Shown: one piece after another, positions 45,729-54,947 of the stretch
Layout of the letters: every line of letters begins with the position of its first letter
Position numbering within the stretch: position 1 is the stretch's first letter
Assembly (NCBI GenBank): GCA_018105865.1
Contig: CM030840.1
Span: forward strand, 10,405,794 to 10,469,793
Reading direction: 5' to 3'
DNA: 64,000 nt
Origin: Metaphire vulgaris
Taxonomy: Eukaryota; Annelida; Clitellata; Crassiclitellata; Megascolecidae
Notes under the pieces: model-generated
Seen by the model: only the letters and a program-made list of their open reading frames with translations
Told to the model about the DNA's origin: nothing
Database searches by the model: none
Program-made: the position numbers and the translations under genes

Positions 45729-46462
45729 CAAACACAGGCACATACCTATCAACGATCCTGATTTGGGTGGGAGATTCCTGCTTTTATGGCCTGTCTCCCG
45801 ATCTCCTGCTAGACTACATTGTTCTCCTAATTTCCCGGCAGGCCAAGAAATTAAGAAATTTACAATGCAACCAAATGTAATAAACATATATCGACATGCT
45901 TTCAATTGAAACCAGATGAGATGCTGAAGAAAGCACAACACTGCACAAGTGACGCATCAACTGGCTCACAATAGGTAACAGTAATTCTATAACATTTACC
46001 TACAATGAACAACTCTTTTGATTGTCGGATGTCATGTTAGTTTAGTATGCACAAATTCCGTTATGCCCAAAAACCTTACAAAGATTCTCCTTTTTCATTT
46101 TCAAAAGTTGGTAGGCATGCAGGCAAAGTAGACATATTGCCAGAGGCATTGCAAGCCTTTCTGCTGCTCTGAGGCACCTTATCCAGTACTTCCCCTCTCA
46201 ACAGACTCTGCAGTCAGCATACAACATTAGTCTAGAAGGGAGCTATTTCAATCTCAGATTTGCCCTGCCTGTCCCCTATAATCTATTTTTAACTAAACAA
46301 AATTAAACGAACGACAAGAAATTGAACAAGGTAAATTATAATGACTAACATTAGCATGATGTCAGTAGCAACTTACAAACATGCCTACATGAACATTGGC
46401 CTTATGGGCTGTACTGTTTTAAACTTGAATTTTTTTTAATTTTTTAATGCTAGTGTAAGTCA

Positions 46463-46532
46463 TGTAACAACATTACTCACCACCACCCCTTAGACCTTGT
46501 AACAACATTACTCACCACCACCCCTTAGACCT
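46463..46532. repeat. Perfect 35-bp tandem duplication
   Basis: The unit TGTAACAACATTACTCACCA + CCACCCCTTAGACCT occurs twice head to tail without mismatch. Confidence 0.95.
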
Positions 46533-46905
46533 TTCCACCCTGAGGCACTGGCCTCACTTGCCTCATCATCACGAGGATCTTGCATATTGCACGCTTAAAG
46601 CCCCCAAAGAGTTTAATGAGCAAAAAAGGTCCTGGTCACTTTAATGAGGCAATGAGGCATAGAGGCAAAGAAAGTCATTTGTTTAAATTTCATCGCTGGG
46701 TCGATGCAACATCCCGACCGTAGTTGTGTCACTAAATTCCGACACTGCCTGACAAACAAAAACTGTCTGCCCTTATTGACTAAGACATACTAAAACATGG
46801 AAAGTTATTTATTTCTTAATTTTTTCTTTATTATTTACCCTGTAATTTGTTTGCACCCATCATCTTCAGCACCCGAGGGCATTTCCCCCCCCCATGCTAT
46901 GCCAC
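46533..46905. other. Partial MITE-like sequence
   Basis: Holds GAGCAAAAAAGGTCCTGGTC (46619) and a right-end-like CCATGCTATGCCACTG (46890-46905) of the CAGTGGCGTAGCG family; no left end located. Confidence 0.35.
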
Positions 46906-46989
46906 TGGTCCAGTGGATAGCAGTCATCTATCTACTGCGATAGTTCTATTAATTACATGTGCCCATTGTATTTTTGTCCTGGCCTCTGT

Positions 46990-48086
46990 CTCCTTCATCT
47001 CTCTGCTGCTTTTGATACAACAGATCACAGAATTCTACTGAAACACCTTTCCCTCTGGTTTGGAATATCTTCTGCAGCTCTTCTGGTTTCAATCTTACTG
47101 TATCTCCAATCTCAATCCTTAAGTTTCATGCCTTAACCAAAACTTCATTACTCTTCAATCTATACTATGGAGTATCACAAGACTGTCCTTGGACCTGCTT
47201 TGTTCAGCCTCTACACTACCACACTCATCTTTAATTAACTCTCTTCACTTTCATAATCAACTCTATGCTGATGACACTCAATTATTTCATTCCTTTAAAA
47301 CATCAGTCACTGAACTTGAATCAGCATTTTCATTAACCTCATCATGGATGTCAGCTACTCTCCTTCCAAAACAGAATTTCTTTCAATTGGACTGCCACAA
47401 CAACTAAAATATTGAAAATCCCACACAAATCCCACACAACTTTTAGCCCCAGACACAATAATAACTCCTTTTCCAAATGCTGAATCTTGGATTTATTTTT
47501 GACTCTTCCCTAAATTTCAGAGCTCACATATCCCAACTATCACTTGAGATATATGCCACCTTTGTCCCTGCCTTGAAATTAAAACTACTTTTATTACCAC
47601 CACTTCAATAGTTCACTTAAGTTAGACTACTGCAACACACTGTTTCACAATCTTCCACAAGCTTCCATATGCGAACTTGAATCAATTCAAAATGCTTTAG
47701 CTTGTGAAGTTACCAAATCACCAAAATTCTGCCATATTACCAGTGGCGGCTCCACCGGGGGGGCCAGGGGGCCCGTGCCCCCTATTGAGAGCCTGGCCCC
47801 CCAGTGGCCCCCCAGTTGGGACCCTATACTTAATGATACATACATTAAACAACAAATGGTTAGCCCCCCCATGATTAGAAGTTGCCACCCCAACGGCCCC
47901 CCACTTGCCAAACCCTAGAGCCGCCACTGCATATTACACCATTACTCGAATCTCGGATAAAATGACCCTGCATGAATGAACCCCACCTTCGATTATAGCT
48001 ACTTCATACCAAAATTAAGCGCCTAGTAACAAGTTGCTACTGCGGTGCTGCCTTGAAAAGCGCTATAGAAAATCATTAAATTTTAC
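46990..48086 (+). mobile_element. LINE copy, family C, ending at the CHAF1A exon 1 donor
   Basis: Plus strand: LSAAFDTTDHRILLKHLSLW-like sequence (46990-47060), LINSLHFHNQLYADDTQLFH (47228), ELESAFSLTSSWMSATLL, VTKSPKFCHIT (47708); insertion of a 189-bp MITE; then resumes with ITPLLE. The 3' end AAAAGCGCTATAGAAAATCA then TTAAATTTTACTTAC matches the family C 3' end at 7900. The tail runs into the donor of CHAF1A exon 1 (48085-48090). Confidence 0.82.
47741..47929. mobile_element. 189-bp hAT MITE (CAGTGGCGGCTC family) inside a LINE
   Basis: Ends CAGTGGCGGCTCCACC and CTAGAGCCGCCACTG, perfect 8-bp duplications CATATTAC (47733-47740, 47930-47937), restoring the LINE frame KSPKFCHITPLL. Inverted relative to the copy at 62600-62785. 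Confidence 0.93.
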
Positions 48087-48090
48087 TTAC

Positions 48091-48157
48091 TTGCTTTGTC
48101 GAGTATTACACAGTCGTCGCTGTCACTGCCGACATTCGCGTCAAGATTCGTGTTCAT
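48091..48157 (-). CDS. CHAF1A: CHAF1A exon 1 (start codon exon), proposed
   Basis: Start exon of the large subunit of chromatin assembly factor 1, which deposits H3-H4 behind replication forks with PCNA. It reads ATG, then MNTNLDANVGSDSDDC and VILDKA, and ends one base into a codon. The donor is a perfect GTAAGT (48085-48090), and the phase fits exon 2 (A + TA gives Ile). DSDDCVILD looks like a SUMO-interaction motif (acidic run plus VIL); this is inference. An in-frame upstream ATG at 48187 (MSFAVYFGSR prefix) is an alternative, but the ATG at 48157 has A at -3 and is preferred. Upstream sequence is CpG-rich with an E2F site. The first exon is poorly conserved in this family, so the support is phase, donor and context rather than similarity. 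The donor overlaps the tail of a LINE. Confidence 0.58.
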
Positions 48158-48321
48158 TCTGGAGCCGAAATAGACTGCAAAGCTCATGGGCCAACACAGG
48201 TCGATCGCCCCGATTCGCTCGGAATTAGATTCACAGATCTACTAAAAACTCAGAACAAGAAATCAAAGAGAGGGACAATATTCATCGCCGAAATCCTTAA
48301 CACAACAACAGATCGTATAAA

Positions 48322-48331
48322 GGCGCGAAAA
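48322..48331 (-). promoter_or_regulatory. E2F consensus site upstream of CHAF1A
   Basis: Minus strand reads TTTTCGCGCC, a full E2F site (TTTSGCGC), 165 bp upstream of the proposed CHAF1A start codon in a CpG-containing segment. CAF-1 genes are known S-phase, E2F-responsive genes, so the position is meaningful; function is inferred. Confidence 0.5.
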
Positions 48332-48414
48332 CTCGCAGTGAGGAAACTTTAGGAAAGTCTGACAACGAAATACGCTAGAGGTCGGCCAATACAGCAACTT
48401 CCATAGCGCCACCC

Positions 48415-48471
<57 letters not shown>

Positions 48472-48512
48472 GATGATGATGATGGATGATGATGGATGAT
48501 GATGGATGATGA
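48415..48512. repeat. (GAT)n microsatellite
   Basis: About 98 bp of GAT units with GATG interruptions. Confidence 0.95.
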
Positions 48513-48889
48513 TGGTGGTGTAAGTGATAATGATGAGGATGAGGACCACGACGACGATATACAGTATCTGCTTCCATGAGGTCTAGATTTAACTCTGTCG
48601 CCCCGTAGTGCCGCAAGAGAGGCTTTGGCTACCGATAAAAATACCCGTAAGGTCGTTTTCGAGTAGAGGCGGGTCGATTAATCGAAATCGTAATCGAAAT
48701 CGCGATTTTTGGAAAAACCGAAATCGAAATCGACACGATTATTAAATAAATCGAAATAATCGATAATCGTCGAAAAAATAATCGAAATCGCGATTGATTT
48801 TCGATTATTCCCGTAAGTTATATTATACAATATTTCCGATTCAAAGAAAGATCAATTTACCGTTGATTATCAGATTTTCATTGAAAATG

Positions 48890-50025
48890 GATTCAACTGC
48901 GTATAAAGACAGGCACCATCTTTCTGGATTTGACAGCAGCTTTCGATGCGGTGTGGCATGCGGGTTTAATGTACAAACTCTCGCTCAATTTGCCACCCTG
49001 GTTCTGTCAACTTGTGGAATTACTAATCTCTGACAGACGGTTCTTAGTTCACTTGGGAGAAGATGTCAGCTCCTGGAGACGTCAGCGAAACGGTCTAACA
49101 CAGTGTTCAGTTCTAGCACCTATGTTATTCAATTTGTAGGCTTATAGGCCTACACACGACTTACCGGATACCATAGGTAGGAAGTTTGGATACGCTGACG
49201 ATATCGGTCTTGCCACCCAGGCTCGATCCTTTAAGGAGATTGAAGACCAGGGTTATTTCTAGGATTGTGAATTGGGGTGGGGTGTCGGGAAAATCTGGGG
49301 TGTGTTTATTTCTAGGATTGTAGGATTGTGAATTTGGGGGTGTCGGGAAAATCTGTGGGTGTCGAAATTTGGAAGTCTCTACCGAAAAAGGCTGACAAGC
49401 AAACAAACCTTATAGAGACTCACAAAAAGTCTGACAAGCAAAAAAGTCATCCGAGGATAAAAGTTGTGGGGTGTATTTCTCCATTTGGGGGCAGGCCTCT
49501 TCAGAGGCTGAAGGAGGCCCAGGCCAGTTGAAATTTCGAGGCCTCTCCTAGCCTTCCCAACAATTAAAATTTTGACAAGCGAAAAAAGTTAATCGCCAAT
49601 TTTGAGGACCGCAGAATACCTTCCTAGCTTTCCCAAAATCCCAAAATTGTCAACAAGCAAAATAGGTCATCACCAAATTTTGAGGCCCCTTCTAGTAGTA
49701 GCTATCTAGCTTTCTAGCTCTCCCAGAATTCTAGCCAAGGAAACAATGGGAGGCCCCCAAATGATGGAGGCCCATGCCGAATGGCCCTCCTGGCCCCCGT
49801 CTGAATGGGCCTGTTTGAGGGTGTTCAGGGCTAATCAATATGTATTCTGTATGCATACCATTGTCACATTACCAAATTTTAGGGGGTGTCGACCTCAAAT
49901 TATGGGTGTTGGGGAGTGTTAGGGGTGTAGAAATATCCCTGTTGAAGACCAACTGAACATCGATACACAGAGAATTGCCGAATACTGTAAAATATGGCAG
50001 TAAAGCCAGTTTCTAAAGGTACTGT
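48890..50025 (+). mobile_element. LINE RT fragment inside the hAT
   Basis: GTIFLDLTAAFDAVWHAGLM (shifted), LVELLISDRRFLVHLGEDVS, LTQCSVLAPMLFNL, DTIGRKFGYADDIGLATQAR (49168-49225), FKEIED; insertion 49248-49941; then EDQLNIDTQRIAEYCKIW (49944). A lineage with 'FGYADDIGLATQ', distinct from the CR1-like copies. Confidence 0.85.
49248..49941. mobile_element. hAT element with CAGGGTTATTTC ends, innermost of the nest
   Basis: Ends CAGGGTTATTTCTAGGATTG and GAAATATCCCTG, perfect 8-bp duplications TTGAAGAC (49240-49247, 49942-49949). Four copies of the GACAAGCAAAAAA module (49391-49673). Related to 54640-54947. Confidence 0.9.
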
Positions 50026-50163
50026 GAAATAATCGAAATCGAAATCGCGATTATATAAAAAAACCGTAATCGTAATCGAAATCGTAATCGTGAAAAATAA
50101 TCGAAAATAATCGTAATCGTAATCGTAAAAAATAATCGTAATCGACCCAGCTCTATTTTCGAG

Positions 50164-50499
50164 GTTTCCATAGTTTCTGTGGGACATTGCTTCTTGCCGT
50201 TCGTCGAACAATGAATGGTCTGACAGATGGCTCTCATTGGACATTGGAATGTGTCAATAATAGAGGCACGCCATTCGATGCAAATTACAGCTTTTGTGTC
50301 GTCTTGTCGCAGAAGCAATTAAATGGGCGGTCTCATCCACCTCAAATGCCTGTAGATGCGGTCGCATACCTTTCGTCGATAACCATTATTCGCTGCGGTC
50401 TGACAGATGAGCAGTCCTTCAGAACAATGTAACAAATGCCCCAGGGGCATTGGGGACAGGGAATATACCCAAAGGAGCCGTAGGGGCGAAGAGGGTTAA
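50164..50499 (-). other. Presumed CHAF1A distal 5' flank
   Basis: Was contiguous with 48663 before the hAT inserted. CCAAT and octamer motifs at 50236-50285. A plus-strand frame of 80 codons has no recognisable similarity. Confidence 0.35.
50236..50285 (-). promoter_or_regulatory. Two CCAAT boxes and an octamer, possible distal promoter of CHAF1A
   Basis: On the minus strand an octamer ATTTGCAT (50278-50285) is followed by CCAAT at 50243-50247 and 50236-50240. If the hAT at 48664-50155 is removed, these sit about 580-630 bp upstream of the CHAF1A ATG. The combination resembles S-phase promoters, but each motif is short and could be chance. Confidence 0.22.
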
Positions 50500-50765
50500 G
50501 GATGGAGCGAACGACAGCCGCGACATTCACTATCTTTATTTAAAGATTCAGCGGCCAGTAGGCCTACTAGACGAAAGTTTGAAAAAGGAAATGATGCACG
50601 GCACAACTGATGGAAAAAACGAAAGCAAGGCAAACCCAGGAGTGGACTGTGGATGAACTGATGACATCTTGCAATGGACTGGAAAGACAATGGAAATGCC
50701 GACCCAGATGACAGACAACAAAAAACAGTGGAGCAAGCTCATTCATGATGCGGTCTATCCTCGAA
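50500..50765 (+). mobile_element. LINE 3' coding end, family D-like
   Basis: KEMMHGTTDGKNESKANPGV, then (shifted) DDILQWTGKTMEMPTQMTDN, KKQWSKLIHDAVYPRSKV. Typical C-terminal end of these LINE ORF2 proteins. Confidence 0.75.
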
Positions 50766-51102
50766 GCAAGGTAGTCGAATACATTCTACAGTGTATTGGT
50801 CTAATCTATTCTCCTGGATAGTTTGTGCAAAGCTATAGCATAGCTAAAGCCAAAGTCAAGAGCGTTTTAATTACAAAGGATGTTCGTAAGAAATGCGGCA
50901 TAAATGCGTCTTGAGGGCAGACGCGAACGCCTCGAAGGATGTAGTCAGTCACTGAAACGAGAAGCACGTTCCAGTGGAGAGGGTTGCTGCGGGTCACGGA
51001 TCTTTCCCCAGCATCACCTGGACAAGACAAGTAAGACCTATAGTAGTTTTGAAGATCTTTACAAAACGAGTAAAAGCATTTAAAGGCAGAAGCAGTGAAG
51101 GG

Positions 51103-51288
51103 CATTAGCGTCGCCACGGGGGGGGGGCGCAAATGGGGGAAACTGCCCTCCAAGACTGCCCTCCAAAACTGCCCTCCACCTACCAGATTCGCGCAGATCC
51201 GGTGAGAAAGTTTTCTGTGGAGGGAGGTAAGGAATCTGACACGCTAGCCCGTTTTGCCCCCAACCAAAAACTTCTGGCGACGCCACTG
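51103..51288. mobile_element. 186-bp hAT MITE (CAGTGGCGTCGCC) at a LINE
   Basis: Left end CATTAGCGTCGCCACGGGG, right end CTTCTGGCGACGCCACTG, perfect 8-bp duplications GTGAAGGG (51095-51102, 51289-51296). Confidence 0.82.
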
Positions 51289-51795
51289 GTGAAGGGCATC
51301 GGTGAAGAACAGTACGGATTCAGGAAAGGCAAAGGTACCAGAGATGCAATAGGAATTCTTAGGATGCTGGGAGAAAGAAGCATAGAAAGGGGCCTTGAAA
51401 TCTACATATGAAAATGCATTTGATCGAGTGGACTGGACAAAACTGATGAGAGCACTCAGAAGAATGGGAATAGACTACAGAGACAGAAAACTAATCGGAA
51501 ACCTGTAGGACCTAGGCTACATGAACCAAGCAATATCTATCCGTGTGAATGGAAAAGACTCTCAACCAGGAACTCTGGGAAGGGGTGAGACAATGATATG
51601 CCATCTCTCACCGTTGCTGTTCAATATCTACACAGAAGAACTCATCAGAGAAGCTTTTGAGAACATAGAAGATGGAGTAGTGGTGGGTGGAAAAAGGATA
51701 AGGGACATAAGATTTGCTGATGACCAGGCAATTGTGGCAAACGCCAACCATGGATTGCAGAGGTTGATGGACTCTCGTAACCAGAGGTGTGATGC
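51289..51795 (+). mobile_element. LINE RT fragment, family D
   Basis: VKGIGEEQYGFRKGKGTRDA, RMLGERSIERGLEIYI, (shifted) AFDRVDWTKLMRALRRMGID, LSPLLFNIYTEELIREAFEN, RDIRFADDQAIVANANHGLQ. Truncated by an adjoining MITE at 51782. Confidence 0.85.
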
Positions 51796-52060
51796 CAATT
51801 GATTAACAACCGGTTCGCTGACGTTGACAAAGAAGGTCTTGATGTCGAGTGATCTGAAGTTACAAATCGTCAAAAAACTGACAAGCAAAAAACTTTTTCG
51901 CAAACTTGTCAGGTCGAAAGTGTCTTCTCCCCTGAAAAACAGTGAAATGACGTCTCTGATTTAGGCCTATTAGGCATTTCACTTACCCAAATACCCGATT
52001 TTGGCGCCCCCTCGCCTCGGCGCCCGGGAGCATATGCCCCTGCCCCTCGCTACGCCTCTG
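51782..52060. mobile_element. hAT-like MITE, CAGTGGCGTAGCG family, 279 bp
   Basis: Left end CAGAGGTGTGATGCC and right end CTCGCTACGCCTCTG; contains ACTGACAAGCAAAAAACTTT (51878). Flanks do not match, so it may be a recombined copy. Confidence 0.6.
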
Positions 52061-52136
52061 TGGCTCTTGCATGGACCGCGGGAATTCGGCAAGAGGGGTT
52101 CGACGAAATGAGAGGTTACCCATTAAGACATTGCAC

Positions 52137-52302
52137 CAGGGTTTAATCTAGGCGGTTTCCGGGAGGAAAGTGCCCCTTTCCCCGGAAATTTCAAATTCCC
52201 CGGAAATTTTGGCATACTATATCAACTAATAGCAGCCCCCTAGCAGAATTCCCCCGGCTTTGTCAGTTCCCTTCGGAGTCCATAAGTCTAGATTAAGCAC
52301 TG
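52137..52302. mobile_element. 166-bp hAT MITE with CAGGGTTTAATCTAG ends
   Basis: Ends CAGGGTTTAATCTAG and CTAGATTAAGCACTG, perfect 8-bp duplications CATTGCAC (52129-52136, 52303-52310). Confidence 0.88.
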
Positions 52303-52370
52303 CATTGCACTAGTTCAGAGTTCAGACAGAATACCTTAGACTCTTAAGGTACTTAGAGGCAACCTATAGT

Positions 52371-52611
52371 CAGGGCCATCTTTAGAATTTTGGGCGCCCT
52401 AGGCAGATTTTCATTTTCGGGAATTTTCGCCCATTCACATCACATACGGAAAAAGTCTGACGAGCAAAAAAAGCTTCCCAGCTCCCGAAATAACCTGACG
52501 AGCAAAAAACGTTATTTGCTTAAAAAAATTTCATCCCCGTTTTGTTTCGCCCCTACAAAATTTTTCGCCACTAGGCAGTGCCTAAACTGCCTAATGGTTA
52601 AGGTGGCCCTG
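52371..52611. mobile_element. 241-bp hAT MITE with CAGGGCCATCTTTAG ends
   Basis: Ends CAGGGCCATCTTTAG and TTAAGGTGGCCCTG, perfect 8-bp duplications CCTATAGT (52363-52370, 52612-52619). Two copies of CTGACGAGCAAAAAA. Confidence 0.9.
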
Positions 52612-52619
52612 CCTATAGT

Positions 52620-53192
52620 TGCAGGATAACAGAATGACCACTATGAAGAAAACCCAAAACTGACGTCTTTCTTCATATAAAAGTACATATATAGTGCACC
52701 ATGGTAATGCATAGTATATAGCTATACATGCATAATTTTTACTTATACCCTACATATTCTATTCTATACATGACGATTTATAGAGCGCCGTAACACGACG
52801 AAGGCCAAAAACAAAAGCGCTGTGCAGTCAAATAGCTAAATTGTACGAGGTCTTAAATATTTAAGTGCGTCTTAAGCTTGCATGCAAAAGTCCCGGCCGA
52901 GGTGTGGCGTCCTTGGTTACGCCTATAACTGAGTGCCTATAGAGGTTTAGACTATAGCAATCAGAGACACAGTTAGATATAACTATATGCTTCTATTCAG
53001 ATCAACGTCTGGAGTACAACTACCTGCTAATGCTACTACAGATGGCTTCTATATGCCTAGCTGGTCAAGTGTTCATCTATTGGACAGTAGGCGTGGCCTA
53101 TGAGTGTCCATCACTCTACACGAGGTGGCCTTGGTCACATCGTCCGGTGTCGTATAAAATAAGTTACGCCATGAAATAAGTTCATGAGCGAT
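52620..53192. other. Intergenic, nothing recognised
   Basis: No frame or element end that I can support. Confidence 0.45.
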
Positions 53193-53455
53193 GTAGATGG
53201 GTAGGATATAAATTTATGACCTAGGATATAAAGTTATGACCTACAGTACCTTGAATTTGCAGTGATGACCAAAGGTGTAGATGGCTAGGATATAAATTTA
53301 TGACCTAGGATATAAATTTATGACCTACCTAACATTTCAGTCTCGGCCAAAGTAAGGCTATATGTGTAGATGGGTAGGATATAAATTTATGACCTACCTC
53401 AAACTTCTTTCTTGATAAATTTATGACCTAAGATATAAATTTAAGACCTCCCGTA
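53193..53455. repeat. Tandem array, ~85-bp period
   Basis: GTAGATGG(G/C)TAGGATATAA begins at 53193, 53277 and 53366. Each unit has one or two copies of TAGGATATAAATTTATGACC, about seven in total including degenerate ones. Confidence 0.85.
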
Positions 53456-54144
53456 AATTTTCCTGCGATCATCTATAATTTCAAATATTTCCCAGGGTTA
53501 CTCCCCCGGGTCTCATAAATAATGGGAGGGGAAGGGATAAAGGTGGAAAGCGATAAATTCTTCTTAAAAAGGTCCCTGGTACTTTATGTCATACCATTGC
53601 GATTGGGTACAAAAAGCGGCACTTTCAAGGGTTTAATTTGGGGCTGTAAAATACTTAATATAACTCACGGGCATTTCAAATGTTTAAAAAAATTCTGATT
53701 GTTAAACCCCCGACATCCAGACCCAGTTTCTAGTTTGCTGTTCCAGACCCCGTTGACTCCAGTTGAGTTAAAAACCACACTTTGCATAGGCTGGCTACGC
53801 CACTGTTTGGTGGGTAGGTTGCCTGCCAAGAATTCCCAAGTAGGAACCAAAATTATGGTACGCGTTGCTATGGACGGGGCGGTTCTAATGTTGATTGACA
53901 GGCTATCCGCCGACCAATCAAAATTTGATCAGGAACTTATTTTATGGCGGAACTTATTTTATATGACACCGGAAGCGCATTCCACAAGAGGGGTTCCCGT
54001 GCGACATGGATCTCTCTCCGAGCTTCACTGTCCTCAACGGAGGAGGGACTTGCAATAGGGACTGACTGCTGGATCGAAACTGCAGGAGTCGGTCTGTCTG
54101 ATCCCGTCTTCGCACCAGAGTCGTCAAGTATTCCGGGCAGATAA
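53456..54144. other. Intergenic, only weak repeat-like sequence
   Basis: CCCAGGGTTACTCCCCCGGG (53491) and GGCTGGCTACGCCACTG (53790) look like hAT-type ends, but I cannot pair them. Confidence 0.3.
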
Positions 54145-54310
54145 GATTGGATGCCAAACTGAAGTCCTGTGGAGTGCGTAATACGAGGAAATATTCTCAG
54201 ATGGATTCAAAATTGTTTGAAGAGAAGAAGACATTCAGAATGGGCAAGAGTTTTAGTAGGGTGCCTCAAGGCTCGGTGCTTGGGCCATTGCTTTTTCTAA
54301 TATATATCAC
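54145..54310 (+). mobile_element. LINE RT fragment
   Basis: LDAKLKSCGVRNTRKYSQMD then FSRVPQGSVLGPLLFLIYI, the 'GVPQGSVLGPLLF' block of non-LTR RTs. Confidence 0.7.
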
Positions 54311-54360
54311 TATAGTGGTTTTCACACAGGCTAACTTAGCCTCCTAAGCCACTTTAAATC
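54311..54360 (+). repeat. TAGTGGTTTTCACACAGGC terminal-like repeat
   Basis: TAGTGGTTTTCACACAGGCT ... CCTCCTAAGCCACTTTAAAT; the inverted equivalent is at 63548-63590 (AAAGTGGCTTAGGAGGTATT ... GCCTGTGTGAAAGCCACTA). Related repeat ends or solo copies 9 kb apart. Confidence 0.55.
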
Positions 54361-54639
54361 ACATTATTATTAATGCTTCATCCTCATTGCTCTTCCAATT
54401 CAGTCATGTTGAAATATTGAACTAGCCTTTGGACTTGCAGACATACTGAACATATGCAGGACCACGACTCATGTGGATTCCGTACATTCTCCACACCTAA
54501 AACTCATACTTCAGGGCAATTGCTGGCTTGCAGTACCTTGAAGGCTAAACATTCCTGCATCCTCCTTACATTGCTGCAAGTCGGAGATTCCAGTTTAATC
54601 TTTGCCAATTTTGCTTCTTCAGTTTCTTTGGTTACTACC

Positions 54640-54947
54640 CAGGGATATTTTTACACCCCCTAAAACCTCCAAATTTGAGGTCGACACCCCCAAATTTCCT
54701 AATCCTGAACACTATATAAATTTGAGAAGTAACACCCCAAACTTTATTTCTCCGATGACTTTTTTGCTTGTCAGACTATTTTGAGACCCGATAACGTTCT
54801 TTTGCTTGTCAGACTTTTTGAGATTTGATGAGGTTTTTGTGTTTTTTGCCTGTCATACTTTTGTGGGACGACTTTTTTATACACTTCGGCAGAGACCCCC
54901 AAATTTTATCGACACCCCTCAAATTCACAATCCTAGAAATAAACCTG
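54640..54947. mobile_element. 308-bp hAT MITE with CAGGGATATTTTTACACC ends
   Basis: Ends CAGGGATATTTTTACACCCC and CAATCCTAGAAATAAACCTG, perfect 8-bp duplications TTACTACC (54632-54639, 54948-54955). The interior has three tandem units of about 40 bp built on TTTTTTGCTTGTCAGACTTT (54755-54860). Related to 49248-49941. Confidence 0.9.

Larger units (their letters stand above)
48158..48663 (-). promoter_or_regulatory. Presumed CHAF1A 5' flank / promoter, proximal part
   Basis: CpG-containing, GC-richer than the surroundings, upstream of exon 1, with an E2F site (48322-48331) and a (GAT)n microsatellite (48415-48512). It ends at a hAT insertion; the pre-insertion sequence continues at 50164. Confidence 0.45.
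48664..50155. mobile_element. hAT element with TAGAGGCGGGTCGATT ends; three-level nest
   Basis: Ends TAGAGGCGGGTCGATTAATC and CGTAATCGACCCAGCTCTA, perfect 8-bp duplications TTTTCGAG (48656-48663, 50156-50163). Dense AATCG(A/T)AATCG subterminal arrays (48680-48815 and 50028-50145). It holds a LINE fragment, which holds another hAT. Sits in the presumed CHAF1A promoter. Confidence 0.92.

Noticed and set aside
48263..48616. His/Ile-rich minus-strand frame
   Set aside because: Translation of the (GAT)n microsatellite.
50187..50432. 80-codon plus-strand frame as a divergent gene's exon
   Set aside because: No recognisable similarity and no supporting splice context; treated as CHAF1A 5' flank.
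53193..53455. CRISPR-like array
   Set aside because: Repeats are contiguous and degenerate without regular unique spacers, and this is an animal nuclear genome.
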